Assembly: GCF_002217945.1 (NCBI RefSeq)
Contig: NZ_BCMG01000011.1
Coordinates: 54,694-118,693 of the forward strand
From: Secundilactobacillus silagei JCM 19001
Lineage (GTDB): Bacteria > Bacillota > Bacilli > Lactobacillales > Lactobacillaceae
Direction of reading: 5' to 3'
Length of the DNA stretch: 64,000 nucleotides
Made by a program: the position numbers and the translations under genes. Below are positions 42,412 through 52,213 of this stretch, one piece after another. How positions within the stretch are numbered: the stretch's first letter is position 1; each line of letters starts with the position of its first letter. The notes under the pieces are model-generated. The model worked only from the letters and a program-made list of their open reading frames with translations, was not told where the DNA came from and did not search any database.

Positions 42412-42879
42412 TTAAAGCTGATTATTGGCATTGACGAATTTACTGATCAACCCGGCTTCTTGTTTTAAATACTTGGCATCCTTTAGATCAACGATATCTC
42501 CAATTACCGATATCAGCGGTATGGTGCCCGTTGAATGGTTAATATGGGCGTCAATAGTCGGATCGTACACGAACTCAAGACTGGCGCTATACATGATTTC
42601 CATCTCAAAGGGGTCGTTGATCGGTGTGTCTAAATAACTGGCCATGATTTTAGCAATCTTTGAAATAATCGTTTCGCCAGTTAGTTTGGCATTCTCATTA
42701 CACCTAATAAAGAAATGCAGGGCATCACTATCAGGCATGCCAACGGTGATGTTGGTTAAGCTAAGACTGTCGGCATCGCCCGCTTCATGAGTGACGATAA
42801 CTTCCCTATTCAACATGTTAAAAACTTCTTCAAGAAAGCCCTTTAGTTCACTGGGCGAATAGTTCTGAAATAGATTCAT
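42412..42879 (-). CDS. Hypothetical protein in the place of nth
   Basis: A 155-residue acidic soluble protein with no recognised domain. Short segments (DSLSLTNITVGMPDSDALHFFIRC, LVDLKDAKYL-like tail) suggest alternating strands and helices. The ATG at 42879 follows AAAGGTGG by about 9 bases; a GTG slightly upstream is less likely. It stands after dnaD on the minus strand, where Bacillus and many lactobacilli carry nth, and it converges on ponA. No homologue is recognised. Confidence 0.6.
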   Translation of the reverse strand: MNLFQNYSPSELKGFLEEVFNMLNREVIVTHEAGDADSLSLTNITVGMPDSDALHFFIRCNENAKLTGETIISKIAKIMASYLDTPINDPFEMEIMYSASLEFVYDPTIDAHINHSTGTIPLISVIGDIVDLKDAKYLKQEAGLISKFVNANNQL

Positions 42880-43005
42880 ATCCTTTACCACCTTTTTTCA
42901 AACAGTGAGAAAGTACAAGTTTATAAGTCCTTAAATATAAATCATATGAAAGGGTTTGTCTATTCTAATGTTTATTGTTTTGTTGGTGGTTTTGGGTTTG
43001 AGTTT

Positions 43006-43044
43006 TTGACAATAAGTTGACAATAAGTTAAAGTAACTTATTAT
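43006..43044 (+). promoter_or_regulatory. Orphan promoter A with palindromic spacer element
   Basis: The direct repeat TTGACAATAAG occurs twice. The second TTGACA (43017-43022) is spaced 16 bp from TATTAT (43039-43044). The palindrome AATAAGTTA-AAG-TAACTTATT (43022-43042) fills the spacer. It points to the right, away from any gene on that strand, toward the 3' end of the convergent dnaD. A 17-nt core is identical in the site at 54420-54436. Confidence 0.6.
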
Positions 43045-43063
43045 TTATTTACTTCATTAAAAA

Positions 43064-43093
43064 AAAGACCAATTCTCAAATAAATTGATCTTT
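43064..43093 (-). terminator. Terminator of dnaD
   Basis: AAAGACCAATT pairs with AATTGATCTTT, with a G-U pair on the minus strand; a T run follows on the minus strand. Confidence 0.7.
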
Positions 43094-43120
43094 CCCAACT
43101 TGATATTAAGTACAACTAGC

Positions 43121-43849
43121 CTACTTTTCAGGCTTTTGCGGCTGCTCCCCAATCTTAAACATGGGAATATCTGGCAGTCCCTTCTTTTTGGCACCCTTAT
43201 TCGCTTTATTTGCGCTTGTAGGCGTCTGTGCTTGACGGTGCTGTCGTTCCTGCTGAATCTGTTCAGGCGTCGTCAGGTGCCGTTTTTGCCAGTTAAGCAG
43301 AATCCGGTCCATGTACTTTAAACTGTAAACTTGATTTAAAACTGCCTCTTTTAATGCTAAGCGAATAATTTCAACTTGATAATGGTCTTCATCCAGCCAT
43401 TGAGAAATCATCTCTAGTTCAATGGGCGAAAGTGGCCGGCCAAATTCAGTCTCAATCTGGTTAAAAATCGTTTCACGGTTATTTTCAACCTGACTGGTCA
43501 CTGCTTGCGTTTCAGCTTTTTTGACGTACTGGGCTAACTTTTCGTACAGTAAGGTAAAATCATACGAATCACGCGCTAATTGGCCTGGCTGCTGCACCGT
43601 ATCGATCTGCATTAAGCGTTTGGCAATCATTGTATGCAGCTCTTGGAAGATCTGGTTATCGGTTAAACCGACCGCTTTGGCAATCGTTTCAGTCTGCGGG
43701 AAGCTGATGCCGCGGTCATTATAGCTTTTGATCTGCAAATAAATCAGAAATTCAGTATTGCTCATGCCCAGTTCGCGATAATGTTCCAGCAGCAGGGTCG
43801 AAAGACTAGTATCGCCCGATTTAAGTAACGCCTTCGCAAATGCATCCAT
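43121..43849 (-). CDS. dnaD: DnaD primosome component
   Basis: A 242-residue DnaD. The N-terminal winged helix contains LLLEHYRELGMSNTEFLIYLQIKSY. The C-terminal DnaB/DnaD domain contains FNQIETEFGRPLSPIELEMISQWLDED followed by YSLKYMDRILLNW. It remodels DNA at oriC for helicase loading. The ATG at 43849 follows GGAGG by 7 bases. The last gene of the dinG-ypmB-aspB-asnS-dnaD run. Confidence 0.94.
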   Translation of the reverse strand: MDAFAKALLKSGDTSLSTLLLEHYRELGMSNTEFLIYLQIKSYNDRGISFPQTETIAKAVGLTDNQIFQELHTMIAKRLMQIDTVQQPGQLARDSYDFTLLYEKLAQYVKKAETQAVTSQVENNRETIFNQIETEFGRPLSPIELEMISQWLDEDHYQVEIIRLALKEAVLNQVYSLKYMDRILLNWQKRHLTTPEQIQQERQHRQAQTPTSANKANKGAKKKGLPDIPMFKIGEQPQKPEK

Positions 43850-43958
43850 ATCGACTCCTCCAATCATTTTAAACTGTTCTAAACGTGAAGAAACTCCCCC
43901 ATTGCACTAAAGATTAGGCACTGGAGAAGTTTCTGCATCAAAAATAATTGTCTATGGT

Positions 43959-45254
43959 CTACGGGTAGATCCGGTTCAATAGACGTGGGAATGGAATGGC
44001 TGCCCGAACGTGGTCTTCACCAGTGATCCAGGTAATGGCCCGTTCAAGTCCCAGACCAAAGCCTGAGTGAGGCACACTGCCGTACTTACGTAAGTCTAAG
44101 TACCAGCTGTATTCCTTAGGATCCAAACCGTGCTTGACGATTTGATCATACAGGTAGTCGTAATCGGTTGCCCGTTCAGAACCGCCAATGATCTCGCCGT
44201 AACCTTCAGGGGCTAATAAATCAGCACAGATTACAACGTCTTTACGGGTCGGGTGTTCTTTCATGTAGAACGCCTTGATTGCCTTCGGATAGTTCAGAAC
44301 AAACACGGGTTGGCTAAAGTGATCTGCCAAGAAGGTTTCTTCTGGTGAACCGAAATCAACGCCCCAGTCAACATCAAAGCCGTTTTCCTTCAGCATATCA
44401 ACGGCTTCATCATAACTGATTCGTGGATAAGGCAACTGGGTGTAACGCTTCAAGACATTAATGTCTCGACCCAGTGTGTCCAAGGCGTCTTTACAGTGAT
44501 CGATCACGTTTTGAACCAAGAAAGCGATGTATTGTTCTTGAATTTCCAAACTTTGTTCCTGGTGCATGAAGGCCATTTCTGGTTCGATCATCCAAAATTC
44601 AATCAAGTGACGACGGGTCTTGGATTTTTCAGCACGGAAAGTTGGGCCAAATGAGAAGACTTTGTCAAATGCCATGGCACCAGCTTCTTCGTAGAGCTGA
44701 CCAGATTGTGACAAATAAGCATCACGATCGAAATATTCCGTATGGAACAGATCAGTGGTTCCTTCAGGTGCGCTACCAGTCAGGATTGGGGCATCAATCT
44801 TAGTAAACCCTTCCTTGTTGAAGAATTCATAGGTTGCCCGAATCACTTCGTTGCGAATAACCATCGTGGCGTGCGGACGTGATGACCGTAACCATAAATG
44901 ACGGTGATCTAACAAGAAATCGATCCCGTGTTCCTTAGGTGTGATCGGATAGTCTTCGCTTTCGCCAATGACTTCGATAGATTCCACAGCAATTTCGTAG
45001 CCGAACTTAGACCGGCTATCTTCATGAATCACACCGGTGATCCACATACTGGTTTCTTGCCGCAGTTCTTTAGCAGTTTCAAAGACTTCCTCTGAGACGT
45101 TGTTTTTTAACACAACGCCTTGGAAAAAGGCGGTGCCGTCTCGTAACTGCAAGAAAGCAATTTTCCCGCTGGAACGCTTATTAGTCAGCCAAACACCGAT
45201 TTTGACTTTTTCGTCAACATGGTCTTTGGCGTTGATGATGTTAATCTGTTGCAC
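43959..45254 (-). CDS. asnS: Asparaginyl-tRNA synthetase
   Basis: A 431-residue class II synthetase. The N-terminal OB fold binds the anticodon ([20 protein letters not shown]). Motif 2 is [19 protein letters not shown] and motif 3 is [15 protein letters not shown]. Length is normal. Directly downstream of aspB, so Asp supply and Asn-tRNA charging are linked in one operon. No T-box leader was seen in the short gap. Confidence 0.96.
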   Translation of the reverse strand: MQQINIINAKDHVDEKVKIGVWLTNKRSSGKIAFLQLRDGTAFFQGVVLKNNVSEEVFETAKELRQETSMWITGVIHEDSRSKFGYEIAVESIEVIGESEDYPITPKEHGIDFLLDHRHLWLRSSRPHATMVIRNEVIRATYEFFNKEGFTKIDAPILTGSAPEGTTDLFHTEYFDRDAYLSQSGQLYEEAGAMAFDKVFSFGPTFRAEKSKTRRHLIEFWMIEPEMAFMHQEQSLEIQEQYIAFLVQNVIDHCKDALDTLGRDINVLKRYTQLPYPRISYDEAVDMLKENGFDVDWGVDFGSPEETFLADHFSQPVFVLNYPKAIKAFYMKEHPTRKDVVICADLLAPEGYGEIIGGSERATDYDYLYDQIVKHGLDPKEYSWYLDLRKYGSVPHSGFGLGLERAITWITGEDHVRAAIPFPRLLNRIYP

Positions 45255-45275
45255 AATGTAACCCCCAATAAATAA

Positions 45276-46463
45276 TTAGTCTTTAAATTGTACCATGAAC
45301 TTGTTGATTCTAGCCATAGCTGTTTTTAAGGCGTCCATGTCAGTTGCGTAACTGATACGAACGTGGTTTTTAACACCGAATGCAGAACCGTCGACTAAAG
45401 CCACGTGGGCTTCAGATAATAAACGGCTAACGAATTCACCAGTTGTGGCAATGCCCGAGATCTTCAACGCACCACTCACGTCTGGGAAAAGATAAAAGGC
45501 CCCTTGCGGTTTAACTGGCAGGTCGAATCCAGGAATCGCTGTGAGCAACGGATAGATCGTGTTTAAACGGTCTTCAAACGCTTTGCGCATCACTTCAACC
45601 TGGTCTTGATTACCCGTAAAGGCTTCTAGCAGCGCGTATTGACTAACCGCAGTCGGATTCCCGGTCGCGTGGGACAGAAAAGCCGAGATCTTACTGATCA
45701 GCTGTTCATCCGCCACAACGTAGCCCATCCGCCAGCCAGTCATGGAATAGGTCTTGCTACCACCGGAAATGATAATGATTCGTGGATCTAACTGGTCATC
45801 TAATTGCGCAATGGAAGTGAAGCTCGCCCCGTTATAAACCAGCTGGCCATAAATATCATCCGTGATCACCATGACATCGTGAGCCTTCGTCCAGTCATTC
45901 AGAGCTGTCAGCTCCTGTTGATCATAGATCACGCCAGTCGGATTTTCAGGACTGTTCAGCACGAAGGCCACCGTTTTATCAGTTAACTTCGCTGCTAAAT
46001 CAGCTGGTGTTACCTTAAAACTTGACCCCACTGGTACTGAAATTGGTACCCCGCCAGCCAGTTTGATCTGTTCAGCATAACTGACCCAGTATGGTTCCGG
46101 TAATAAAACTTCGTCTCCCGGATCAAGGATCGCCTGAAACGTGCTGTACAGTGCCATTTTGGCACCAGTCGTAATGGCAACGTTTGAGGCTGACAACCCG
46201 GTCAGGCCGTAGTCACTCGCCATTTTATCCGCCACGGCAGTCCGTAATGGTAAAATTCCGGCAGCCGGGGTATAAAAGCTGGTTTTGCCTGATTTAATGG
46301 CGTCAATAGCAGCTTGTTCAATATTTTTGGGCGTTTCAAAGTCCGGTTCACCAATACCAAGGTTAATCACATCAATCCCGTCAGCAATCATTTGTTTTGC
46401 CTGAGCAGAAACTTTCATGGTAGCAGACGGCTGAAGCTGTTGTGCACGCTGCGAAATCTTCAA
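45276..46463 (-). CDS. aspB: Aspartate aminotransferase, class I PLP enzyme
   Basis: A 395-residue PLP-dependent aminotransferase. NLGIGEPDFETP opens the protein. NSPENPTG binds the substrate carboxylate region, DDIYGQLVY holds Asp for PLP N1, and SGGSKTYSMTGWRMGY carries the Schiff-base Lys. It interconverts aspartate and oxaloacetate. It follows the YpmB-like gene by 21 bases. Confidence 0.94.
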   Translation of the reverse strand: MKISQRAQQLQPSATMKVSAQAKQMIADGIDVINLGIGEPDFETPKNIEQAAIDAIKSGKTSFYTPAAGILPLRTAVADKMASDYGLTGLSASNVAITTGAKMALYSTFQAILDPGDEVLLPEPYWVSYAEQIKLAGGVPISVPVGSSFKVTPADLAAKLTDKTVAFVLNSPENPTGVIYDQQELTALNDWTKAHDVMVITDDIYGQLVYNGASFTSIAQLDDQLDPRIIIISGGSKTYSMTGWRMGYVVADEQLISKISAFLSHATGNPTAVSQYALLEAFTGNQDQVEVMRKAFEDRLNTIYPLLTAIPGFDLPVKPQGAFYLFPDVSGALKISGIATTGEFVSRLLSEAHVALVDGSAFGVKNHVRISYATDMDALKTAMARINKFMVQFKD

Positions 46464-46484
46464 AAGAATGGCCTCCTTGAATAA

Positions 46485-46991
46485 CTAGATGTTTTCGATA
46501 GACTGCAATACTTTACCAGATTTAAAACCTAACGTTTCATAACATAGTTGACCCTTATGATTCATATAACTAACGACCCATGCTGGGTGGCCGTTAAATA
46601 CGCTGAGTGCCGCTGAGAGTACCTTCTTAGGATTATGCTTGGACCAGACTCGGCTGAGAGCTTGATTTCGGGATAAGCCATTTTTTTGCTGCAGGACTCT
46701 CACGTTGCCACCCTTTTGGGGAACAATAATGTACACTGACTGATTCTGAGCGTTTTGACCAGCAACGGTGTAGTAAGTATCGTCTAAATTAGTCCAGTAA
46801 AAGCCGTCAGTCGTTTTTAAACCAGCATACTTTCTGGCAATCGAAACGGACTGCGCTTTGGCTTTGGTCACTGGAGAAGTAGCATGGTGAATTCCCCCAA
46901 AACCGACCAAGATTAAAACGATAATGATGCCAAGTAACGTCAGCATAAGCCGACTACCAAACCGCTTTCGGCTTGCATGTTCCCTTCTCAT
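46485..46991 (-). CDS. YpmB-like membrane-anchored protein (DUF5590)
   Basis: A 168-residue protein with one N-terminal membrane helix (about 15-37) and an outer PepSY-like domain (WTNLDDTYYTVAGQNAQN, VFNGHPAWVVSYMN). This matches Bacillus YpmB and its conserved place between dinG and aspB. The role is unknown; PepSY-like domains are thought to modulate proteases or wall enzymes. Confidence 0.82.
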   Translation of the reverse strand: MRREHASRKRFGSRLMLTLLGIIIVLILVGFGGIHHATSPVTKAKAQSVSIARKYAGLKTTDGFYWTNLDDTYYTVAGQNAQNQSVYIIVPQKGGNVRVLQQKNGLSRNQALSRVWSKHNPKKVLSAALSVFNGHPAWVVSYMNHKGQLCYETLGFKSGKVLQSIENI

Positions 46992-47043
46992 GTTCTTTCA
47001 CACGCCTTCTTTCAGTTATCACCGCGAACAATTATATCAAATC

Positions 47044-49872
47044 TTAGCTGTCGTGGCTGATACTTTTGTGTTTTTTAAAAAATTTAGTCATATCGCTAAG
47101 TAATTGCGGCACCGTCCCGGTCATTGTTGGCAAGCTGGCCGGTAAGGTCTTCAAAATGGTTTGCCCATAGTGCCGTGAAACTAACCGGCTATCTAAGACG
47201 ATCACCGCACCGTAGTCCTGTCGTGTTCGAATCAGCCGGCCTACACCCTGACGCAGTCGCAGCGTCGCTTTAGGCAGTGAGAGGTTGTAAAACGGATTTT
47301 TACCCTTGGCTTTCATCCGTTCGTACTGGACCTTCGTTTCCAACTGATCAGGCGAATCAAACGGTAATCGGGCAATCACCAGCAGCTGCAGTTTATCCTG
47401 CGGCAGATCAATGCCTTCCCAGAAGCTCGCTGCCCCCAGTAAAACGGCATTATCTTCATCCATGAACCGTTTGATGAGTTTTTCCTTAGACCCCGAAATT
47501 CCCTGCGCTAAGATCAGCCGCTGCTTGGGATGAATGGCGTCCGTTAGCCGTTCATAGACAGCTTCGATCGCTGCCAAGGAATTAAACAGGACCAGTGTTG
47601 GCCGGTTAACCTGAGACAGTGCTTGAATCAGCGTGTGTGAGACGTACTGGTTATAGGCGTCCTCGTCTTTAATGTCGGGCGCGTCATTACTAATGTACAT
47701 CTTGGCCTGAGCCGCGAAATCAAAGTCCGATTTCAACCGGCGCATCTTCACGGCAGCCCGGTCAAGGTCTAACTGATCATACAGATACTGTGAACGGTTG
47801 GAAGAAAAGAGCGTCGCACCCGTAAACATCGGGGCTTGAAAATGCGAGTAGATCTGCTGTGATAAAAAGCCTTCCACGGTCATCAGGTTAGACGCCACCA
47901 TAATATGACTCAGATCATTACTGATCGTCAGCCAGTAGAGATAGCTGCCCGTGCCGGCTTCTTCATGTTTGGGTGCCTGCCGAATTGCCGACAGCGTGTC
48001 CCAGGCATCCGTGATGGCGTTGACCGCGTGACTAAAGCGTAAGAACAGTTCTTCATCGCTCTTCAGCCAGCGGTTAGACTGCTTGTAAAAGGAATCGGTG
48101 ATCTTAGCTAACCGATCCTGAAATTTACCCACTAAAATGTCTAATTGTTCAAACAAGCCTTCACGCTGGGTGAGAAAACCGACCCAGTCGTCCTCGGAGA
48201 TCACGATCTCCTTGTATGGCTTGGTAAATTTGCCACCAAACTGGGCTTTAAAGTGATTGGTTAAATAATCGCTTAAAGCGCGCAGCTGGCGACTAAACTC
48301 AATTAACCAGCGATAAAAGGTATTCAGATCATCATTTAAGGTTAACCCGTCAGTGGCAGCCGTCAGCCCGTACTCGTTTTCTGGGTCCAATAACTCCATT
48401 AAGCGGCGGCTGGTTGAAAGTGACACTTGAAAATCAAATTTTTGCCGCTGGGTCTTTAACGCGTAATCCGCTAGATGCTGGGCTTCATCAACAACCAAGT
48501 ACGGCTGATGAAAATTATCGCCTAGTAGATCAGCATGCTGAATTAAAAACGCGTGATTCACAATGATAAACCGTGTGTATTTCAACCGCTGATACAGCCG
48601 ACGGAGAAAATCGTCTTCGTAAAAGGGATCCGTATCCGTTAAGTCGGCCATACCATGGTGGTAAACACTGTCCAGATACGGCGGTTCATTTTTAAAATGC
48701 AGTTCATCTAAGTCCCCAGTAGCGGTCTGTGTTAACCAAACTAACAGTCTGAGTTTAATTAACTGCGTCTGCTTGGAATGGTCAGTTTGGCTCAACGAGA
48801 TCTTAAACCGTGATAGATCCAGATAATGGGCGTTGCCCTTAACCACTTCTGCGTGGGTCTCAAAGGGCAGCATCCGTTCTAGTAGCGGCATGGTCTGATT
48901 GATCAGCTGATTTTGCAGCAGTACCGTATCGGTAGCGATGACCACCTGTTTATCAAATTTTTGAGCGAGGTACGCCATTGGCAGTGCATAGCCCAAGGTT
49001 TTCCCGGTACCAGTCGGCGCTTCAACGATCAGCGGCTGATTGGCCGTTTGCGCATCCGTGTACTGCCGGTAAACCAGGTTCATCATCTTGGCTTGATCAG
49101 CACGCCATTCAAAGTGTTCGGGGAAGCGTTTTAACTTATTCTTTTTCGTCCGTGGATAGGTATATTCCCGGTCATCAGTCGCCGTGATCACCGGTGTCTT
49201 ACGCAGAGCGATCCCGTGTGACACGTACAAGTAATCTGGCAGACTGCGAGGGTGTCTGCGGACTTCCGCTAAGCCCCACTTGAACACCTCACCGGTATCC
49301 CGCGGTAGTTCAGCCTCTTCTGCAACCATCTGCTGCAGCGTCACGATCGGTAATTCCAGCATCCGCTTGAACAGCACGATCAGCAATTCACCGGTCACTA
49401 ACGCATCGTCGTTAGCCGTATGCGGGTGATCATGAACGATATTTAAGTATTGGGTTAGATCATGCAGCCGATAACTCGGCACGGTCGGCATTAAGATTTG
49501 ACTCAGCGTCACCGTATCGATGGCCTGAATATCAAGCCGCGGATACCCGACCCGTTCCAGTTCAGCGTTGACGAACGGAAAGTCGAAGTTGACGTTATGC
49601 GCCACAAAAACCGTGTCAGACAGCAGACTAAAAATCGTCCCAGCAACGTCATCAAACAGCGGTGCCCGTTTGACCTGGGCTTCTGAGATCCCGGTCAAAG
49701 CCTGAATCGACTGCGGAATTGAAGTTTGGGGATTAACGTCCGTGTTAAAGTGGTTAATAATTTCACCATTTTGCACCAGGACGCACCCAAATTGAATCAT
49801 TCGGTTGCCTTCAGCAACGTTAGTACCGGTCGTTTCAATATCAACGACGGCATAAATTGTATTTGCATCCAT
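47044..49872 (-). CDS. dinG: DinG family helicase/exonuclease
   Basis: About 942 residues. The N-terminal DnaQ-like exonuclease has VVDIETTG and HNVNFDFPFVNAEL. The XPD/DinG-type helicase has EAPTGTGKTLGYALPMA (Walker A), VVDEAQHLADYAL (box II), and the C-terminal QGVGRLIRTRQDYGAV. Firmicute DinG has exonuclease activity, and the iron-sulphur cysteines of E. coli DinG are not evident. ATG 49872 is chosen because MDANTIYAVVDIETTG is the family start; GTG 49884 is possible. Confidence 0.93.
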   Translation of the reverse strand: MDANTIYAVVDIETTGTNVAEGNRMIQFGCVLVQNGEIINHFNTDVNPQTSIPQSIQALTGISEAQVKRAPLFDDVAGTIFSLLSDTVFVAHNVNFDFPFVNAELERVGYPRLDIQAIDTVTLSQILMPTVPSYRLHDLTQYLNIVHDHPHTANDDALVTGELLIVLFKRMLELPIVTLQQMVAEEAELPRDTGEVFKWGLAEVRRHPRSLPDYLYVSHGIALRKTPVITATDDREYTYPRTKKNKLKRFPEHFEWRADQAKMMNLVYRQYTDAQTANQPLIVEAPTGTGKTLGYALPMAYLAQKFDKQVVIATDTVLLQNQLINQTMPLLERMLPFETHAEVVKGNAHYLDLSRFKISLSQTDHSKQTQLIKLRLLVWLTQTATGDLDELHFKNEPPYLDSVYHHGMADLTDTDPFYEDDFLRRLYQRLKYTRFIIVNHAFLIQHADLLGDNFHQPYLVVDEAQHLADYALKTQRQKFDFQVSLSTSRRLMELLDPENEYGLTAATDGLTLNDDLNTFYRWLIEFSRQLRALSDYLTNHFKAQFGGKFTKPYKEIVISEDDWVGFLTQREGLFEQLDILVGKFQDRLAKITDSFYKQSNRWLKSDEELFLRFSHAVNAITDAWDTLSAIRQAPKHEEAGTGSYLYWLTISNDLSHIMVASNLMTVEGFLSQQIYSHFQAPMFTGATLFSSNRSQYLYDQLDLDRAAVKMRRLKSDFDFAAQAKMYISNDAPDIKDEDAYNQYVSHTLIQALSQVNRPTLVLFNSLAAIEAVYERLTDAIHPKQRLILAQGISGSKEKLIKRFMDEDNAVLLGAASFWEGIDLPQDKLQLLVIARLPFDSPDQLETKVQYERMKAKGKNPFYNLSLPKATLRLRQGVGRLIRTRQDYGAVIVLDSRLVSRHYGQTILKTLPASLPTMTGTVPQLLSDMTKFFKKHKSISHDS

Positions 49873-49884
49873 TAATTTCACCAA

Positions 49885-50105
49885 ATTCTCTATTAGCTTT
49901 CTTTGTTTATCATACTACACTTGGTTCCTAGGCGGAAGCAGGCGTTAACAGATGACCCGTTTTAACTGTAAAATGACTACTTTTTCAAAGCTTAGTAGCC
50001 GTTTAATGCACCTTAATAATGATAGTTAAACATCAATAACCAGTAAACCATTCTTAACAAAGCATTAAATTTAGCGTATTTCCAGCGCTACAGCCCCGCA
50101 CTATC
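49885..50105. other. Intergenic region between dinG and the mevalonate operon
   Basis: About 220 bases with no gene. It holds the divergent upstream regions; only the mvk promoter is clear. Confidence 0.5.
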
Positions 50106-50134
50106 TTGTAACCACGGGCTATTTGTCGTATGAT
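50106..50134 (+). promoter_or_regulatory. Promoter of the mevalonate operon
   Basis: -35 TTGTAA, 17-bp spacer, -10 TATGAT. It predicts a 5' leader of about 75 bases before the GTG start. Confidence 0.7.
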
Positions 50135-50214
50135 ACCATGTGTTTGTAATCATTAGAAACACTACTAATTTTAACTTGAAAATTAACACTAACTATTTGA
50201 GGGGAGCAGTTGCA

Positions 50215-51162
50215 GTGGAAACATCGGCTAGTGGCAGCAGTCACGCAAAAATCATATTAATTGGTGAACACAGTGTGGTTTACCAGCAGCCTGCAATTGC
50301 ACTGCCCTTACCTGCTGTCCGTGAAAACGTCATTTTGACGCCGCGCGCAGACGGGGTTCAGCAGCTGGTCAGCCGCTATTATACGGGTAATCGGCAGTCG
50401 GCCCCTGCACAACTGCATGGCATCAATGAATTGATCGACGAACTACTGGTGCGGTTTGGCGCCCAAAAGATCGGTTTTGATCTCACCATCAACAGTCATT
50501 TACCGGCTGAACGCGGCATGGGCTCATCCGCAGCAACCGCAGTGGCGGTCATCCGTGCCCTGTACCGCTTCTTCAAACAACCGCTCTCCCACGCCCAATT
50601 ATTAGCAGATGCCAATATTTCAGAAAAAATTATCCATGGTAATCCCAGCGGCATTGACGTGGCAACTGCTAGTGCCGACAATCCGATCTGGTTTGTCAGT
50701 GGCACGCAGCCGGTCACGCTGCCCTTTCACCTGCACGGCTATTTAGTCGTTGCAGACAGCGGGGTTCATGGCCAAACTGGCTTAGCCGTCAAAGCCGTCG
50801 CCCAATTGCGTACCGCTGACCCGCAGTCCGCCAACCACGCCATTAAGGGTCTCGGCCAGTTAACGTACACTGCTAAGGACGCGCTGGCTAACGATCGGCT
50901 ATCTGAGTTGGGGTCGATTTTTGATCACGCTCAGGTGCTGTTAAGACAGCTCGGCGTCAGTCATCCGCGGTTAGACGAAATGATCACGGTGGCCAGACAA
51001 AATGGCGCGCTGGGCGCTAAGTTAACTGGTGGCGGCATGGGCGGCTGCATGATCTGCCTGGCAGAAAATGAAGCTACCGCTACCAAGATCCGTTTAGACT
51101 TAGCCAATCACGGCGTGGCCCAATCATGGGTTCAGCCCTTAAAAAGTGAGGAAACCAAATAA
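50215..51162 (+). CDS. mvk: Mevalonate kinase
   Basis: A 315-residue GHMP kinase converting mevalonate to 5-phosphomevalonate. GEHSVVYQQPAIALPL is the mevalonate-kinase N-terminal motif, RGMGSSAATAVAVIRAL the ATP loop, and LGAKLTGGGMGGCMICL motif 3. The GTG start at 50215, 7 bases after GGGGAG, is chosen; the frame extends upstream without support. First gene of the four-gene mevalonate operon; its stop overlaps the next start (TAATG). Confidence 0.95.
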   Translation: METSASGSSHAKIILIGEHSVVYQQPAIALPLPAVRENVILTPRADGVQQLVSRYYTGNRQSAPAQLHGINELIDELLVRFGAQKIGFDLTINSHLPAERGMGSSAATAVAVIRALYRFFKQPLSHAQLLADANISEKIIHGNPSGIDVATASADNPIWFVSGTQPVTLPFHLHGYLVVADSGVHGQTGLAVKAVAQLRTADPQSANHAIKGLGQLTYTAKDALANDRLSELGSIFDHAQVLLRQLGVSHPRLDEMITVARQNGALGAKLTGGGMGGCMICLAENEATATKIRLDLANHGVAQSWVQPLKSEETK

Positions 51163-52148
51163 TGGCAATCACAGATCACCCGATTACCGCTAAAGCCCAT
51201 ACTAATATCGCTTTAGTGAAGTACTGGGGAAAATTAGACGATCAGCTGATCATTCCGCAAAATGACAGTTTATCGATCACACTGGATGAATTTTACACCC
51301 AAACGGCGGTGCAGTTTAGTCCCAGTTTAGCCGCAGACAAAGTCGTTTTTGACGATCAGACTTTATCCGCTACTGACAGTCTAAGAGTGCGAACGTTCTT
51401 AGATCAGGTCCGTGCTTTAGCCCACATTGATTATCGGGCAAGCGTGACCACCCAGAATTTCGTGCCAACCGCCGCTGGATTAGCTTCTTCAGCTTCTGGG
51501 TTTGCTGCTTTGGCTGGTGCTGCCAGTCGTGCGGCAGGACTTCATTTAAACCGCCAAGACCTGTCTCGATTGGCACGGCGCGGTTCTGGCTCAGCTACCC
51601 GCTCCATTTTTGGGGGCTTCGTGGCTTGGCAGCAAGGCCATGACGATGCGACTTCCTACGCCTACCCCATCGACGAACAACCGACTTGGGATATCGCGGT
51701 GGTGGCCTTGGTTTTGACCGCCAAGCAAAAGAAGATTTCCAGCCGGGTCGGGATGAAACGGGCCGTTGAGACCAGCCCCTTTTATCCGGCCTGGATCACC
51801 GCCAGTCAGACTGATTTTAAAACAATGAAAACGGCCATTGAAACGCAAGACTTTGAACTCCTTGGTCACACGGCCGAACAAAACGCCATGCGCATGCACG
51901 CTTTGACCCTGAGTTCTGACCCCACCTTTACATACTTTAACGCCGATTCGATCAAGGCAATGAACATGGTGAGAGACCTTCGTTTGCGTGGTATTTCGTG
52001 TTACTTTACAATGGACGCTGGTCCCAACGTCAAGATCATCTGCCACGGCAGCGACGCTAAGCGCATTGCTCAGCATTTTCAAACGGCATTCGGTCAGGAT
52101 CACGTACTTGTTACCCGACCCGGTGCGGGTATTTCAATTTCAGATTAA
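51162..52148 (+). CDS. mvaD: Diphosphomevalonate decarboxylase
   Basis: A 328-residue GHMP enzyme making isopentenyl diphosphate from diphosphomevalonate. KAHTNIALVKYWGK at the N-terminus and PTAAGLASSASGFAALAGAA are diagnostic; RRGSGSATRSIFGGF and YFTMDAGPNVKIIC complete the site. It overlaps mvk by one base, so it is translationally coupled. Confidence 0.96.
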   Translation: MAITDHPITAKAHTNIALVKYWGKLDDQLIIPQNDSLSITLDEFYTQTAVQFSPSLAADKVVFDDQTLSATDSLRVRTFLDQVRALAHIDYRASVTTQNFVPTAAGLASSASGFAALAGAASRAAGLHLNRQDLSRLARRGSGSATRSIFGGFVAWQQGHDDATSYAYPIDEQPTWDIAVVALVLTAKQKKISSRVGMKRAVETSPFYPAWITASQTDFKTMKTAIETQDFELLGHTAEQNAMRMHALTLSSDPTFTYFNADSIKAMNMVRDLRLRGISCYFTMDAGPNVKIICHGSDAKRIAQHFQTAFGQDHVLVTRPGAGISISD

Positions 52149-52213
52149 AAATTTAAATGAGTTATCAATTAGCAGCGGCTTCCTTTAGCCTGCTAGTGAA
52201 AGGACATGATGTT

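Noticed and set aside
43889..43936. Hairpin between asnS and dnaD as a terminator
   Set aside because: The stem is good but no T run follows on the minus strand, so it is more likely an mRNA structure within the operon; not listed as a terminator.
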